Assembly (NCBI GenBank): GCA_002340305.1
Contig: DDLU01000225.1
Span: forward strand, 1 to 6,380
Reading direction: 5' to 3'
Source: Desulfovibrio sp. UBA2564
GTDB lineage: Bacteria > Desulfobacterota > Desulfovibrionia > Desulfovibrionales > Desulfovibrionaceae
DNA: 6,380 bases
Every line of letters begins with the position of its first letter. The stretch's first letter is position 1. The notes beneath the pieces were generated by a model. It did no database searches. It worked only from the letters and a program-made list of their open reading frames with translations, and was not told where the DNA came from. The position numbers and the translations under genes were made by a program. Shown one piece after another: positions 5,581 to 6,380 of the stretch.

Positions 5581-6380
5581 ATGTCCCGTAGCTATTCATG
5601 GACTATTAAGGGGGGCAGGGTGTTAGGCCCTGCCCCTTTTTTTATTGCCGGTATTGTCAATGTCACCCCTGACTCTTTTTATGACGGGGGCAAAAATTAT
5701 GATCCACAGCAGGCTATAGAACATGGTAGACTGCTGGCTGAACAAGGTGCTGACATTTTAGATGTGGGTGGTGAGAGCACTAGACCTTTCGCTGATCCGG
5801 TCTCTTTAGAAGATGAGCTTGCGCGGGTTGTTCCGGTAATTAAGGAGCTAAGCAGTGATCATGTTGTCTCCGTTGACACCGTAAAAAGCGAGGTCGCCAA
5901 GCAGGCTATTGAAGCAGGGGCGGCAATAGTGAACGATGTTTCAGCTTTTGCGCAGGACCCGGTATTATTGGATGTGGTGGCTGATTATAAGCCCGGATAC
6001 GTACTGATGCATAGTCAGGGGACACCTGAAGAGATGCAATTGGCTCCGATTTATGATAATGTCATAGAAGATATTTTGAGTTTTTTTGAAAAAAGTCTTG
6101 AAAAACTCGTGAAGTCAGGCTTACCCGAAAACCGTATAGTAATTGATCCCGGTATTGGTTTTGGGAAGACCCTTGACCACAATCTTGAAATTTTGCGTAG
6201 GATTGACCGTTTCATGGAATTGGGTCTCCCGATTTATATGGGACTTTCCAACAAGTCACTTTGGGGTAAGCTGTTAGGGCTGGAAGCAAATGAGCGCCAG
6301 AACGCGACTCAGGCTGCCACAGCAGTACTGGCTGCTCGCGGAGTACCTATTCACCGGGTGCATGAAGTCGGCCTGACCAG
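5581..6380 (+). CDS. folP: dihydropteroate synthase (3' end cut by window)
   Basis: It condenses 6-hydroxymethyl-dihydropterin diphosphate with p-aminobenzoate to make dihydropteroate in folate synthesis, and is the sulfonamide target. There are 266 complete codons; E. coli DHPS has 282, so only a short C-terminal piece is missing. TIM-barrel motifs appear in order: GIVNVTPDSF (24-33), DVGGESTRP (61-69), SVDT (97-100), ND (118-119), MHSQGTPEEM (143-152), DPGIGFGK (189-196), GLSNKS (221-226) with the conserved pterin-binding lysine as K225, and RVHEV (259-263). E. coli has SRKS where this protein has SNKS. The ATG at 5581 is chosen because no usable start lies between the hairpin at 5612-5636 and the first motif. 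Possible ribosome sites are AAGGA (5566-5570), overlapping the ftsH stop, and AGGA (5574-5577). A terminator-like hairpin lies inside codons 11-21. Confidence 0.96.
   Translation, partial: MSRSYSWTIKGGRVLGPAPFFIAGIVNVTPDSFYDGGKNYDPQQAIEHGRLLAEQGADILDVGGESTRPFADPVSLEDELARVVPVIKELSSDHVVSVDTVKSEVAKQAIEAGAAIVNDVSAFAQDPVLLDVVADYKPGYVLMHSQGTPEEMQLAPIYDNVIEDILSFFEKSLEKLVKSGLPENRIVIDPGIGFGKTLDHNLEILRRIDRFMELGLPIYMGLSNKSLWGKLLGLEANERQNATQAATAVLAARGVPIHRVHEVGLT
5612..5643 (+). terminator. intrinsic-terminator-like hairpin inside folP
   Basis: GGGGCAGGG (5612-5620) and CCCTGCCCC (5628-5636) form a perfect 9-bp stem around the loop TGTTAGG, followed at once by seven T (5637-5643). The stem can extend by G-U and A-U pairs with the T tract. 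The minus strand has no T tract, so only rightward transcripts could stop here. It lies 45 bases after the ftsH stop, where an ftsH terminator would be expected, but is wholly inside the folP coding sequence (residues 11-21, GGRVLGPAPFF). The structure is certain in the sequence; whether it ends transcription in the cell is unknown, since translating ribosomes would melt it. Confidence 0.6.

Noticed and set aside
5620..5622. GTG at codon 14 as an alternative folP start
   Set aside because: It lies inside the hairpin stem with no ribosome binding site, while ATG at 5581 has purine-rich sites upstream.

Overview
The window looks like a chromosomal segment of a marine-type Desulfovibrionaceae bacterium (Desulfovibrio or Maridesulfovibrio-like). 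This is inferred from the selenocysteine tRNA gene, the ftsH–folP gene pair, the moderate G+C of the housekeeping genes and the DHPS sequence style; no database search was possible. Four housekeeping genes (argH, selC, ftsH, folP) are interrupted by a two-gene, A+T-richer block that looks like acquired DNA.

Layout. Positions 1-67 hold a short leader made of small hairpins, possibly a dispersed repeat. argH (68-1450, +) follows, with a strong intrinsic terminator at 1462-1507. Next, on the minus strand, is a type II restriction-modification pair: a C5-cytosine methyltransferase (3125-2127) and, overlapping its 3' end by 113 bases, an unrecognised 244-residue protein (2239-1505) that is the likely partner endonuclease. 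Its stop codon lies inside the argH terminator hairpin. Upstream of the methyltransferase, on the same strand, is selC (tRNA-Sec, 3304-3211). Rightward from selC comes ftsH (3501-5567, +, TTG start), then folP (from 5581, cut by the window end).

How the parts relate. argH makes arginine, ftsH is the membrane AAA+ zinc protease and folP makes dihydropteroate for folate; ftsH and folP are 13 bases apart and probably co-transcribed. selC supplies the tRNA for UGA-encoded selenocysteine. The restriction-modification pair sits at the 3' side of selC, a tRNA gene known elsewhere as an island insertion site, but no integrase or att repeat is visible.

The most unusual signal is a textbook intrinsic terminator (9-bp perfect G+C-rich stem, 7-base loop, seven T) lying wholly inside codons 11-21 of folP, 45 bases past the ftsH stop. 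It could make folP expression depend on active translation of its own first codons. The second point of interest is the candidate endonuclease, whose putative active site reads D72...S-V-K83 rather than the usual (D/E)-x-K.
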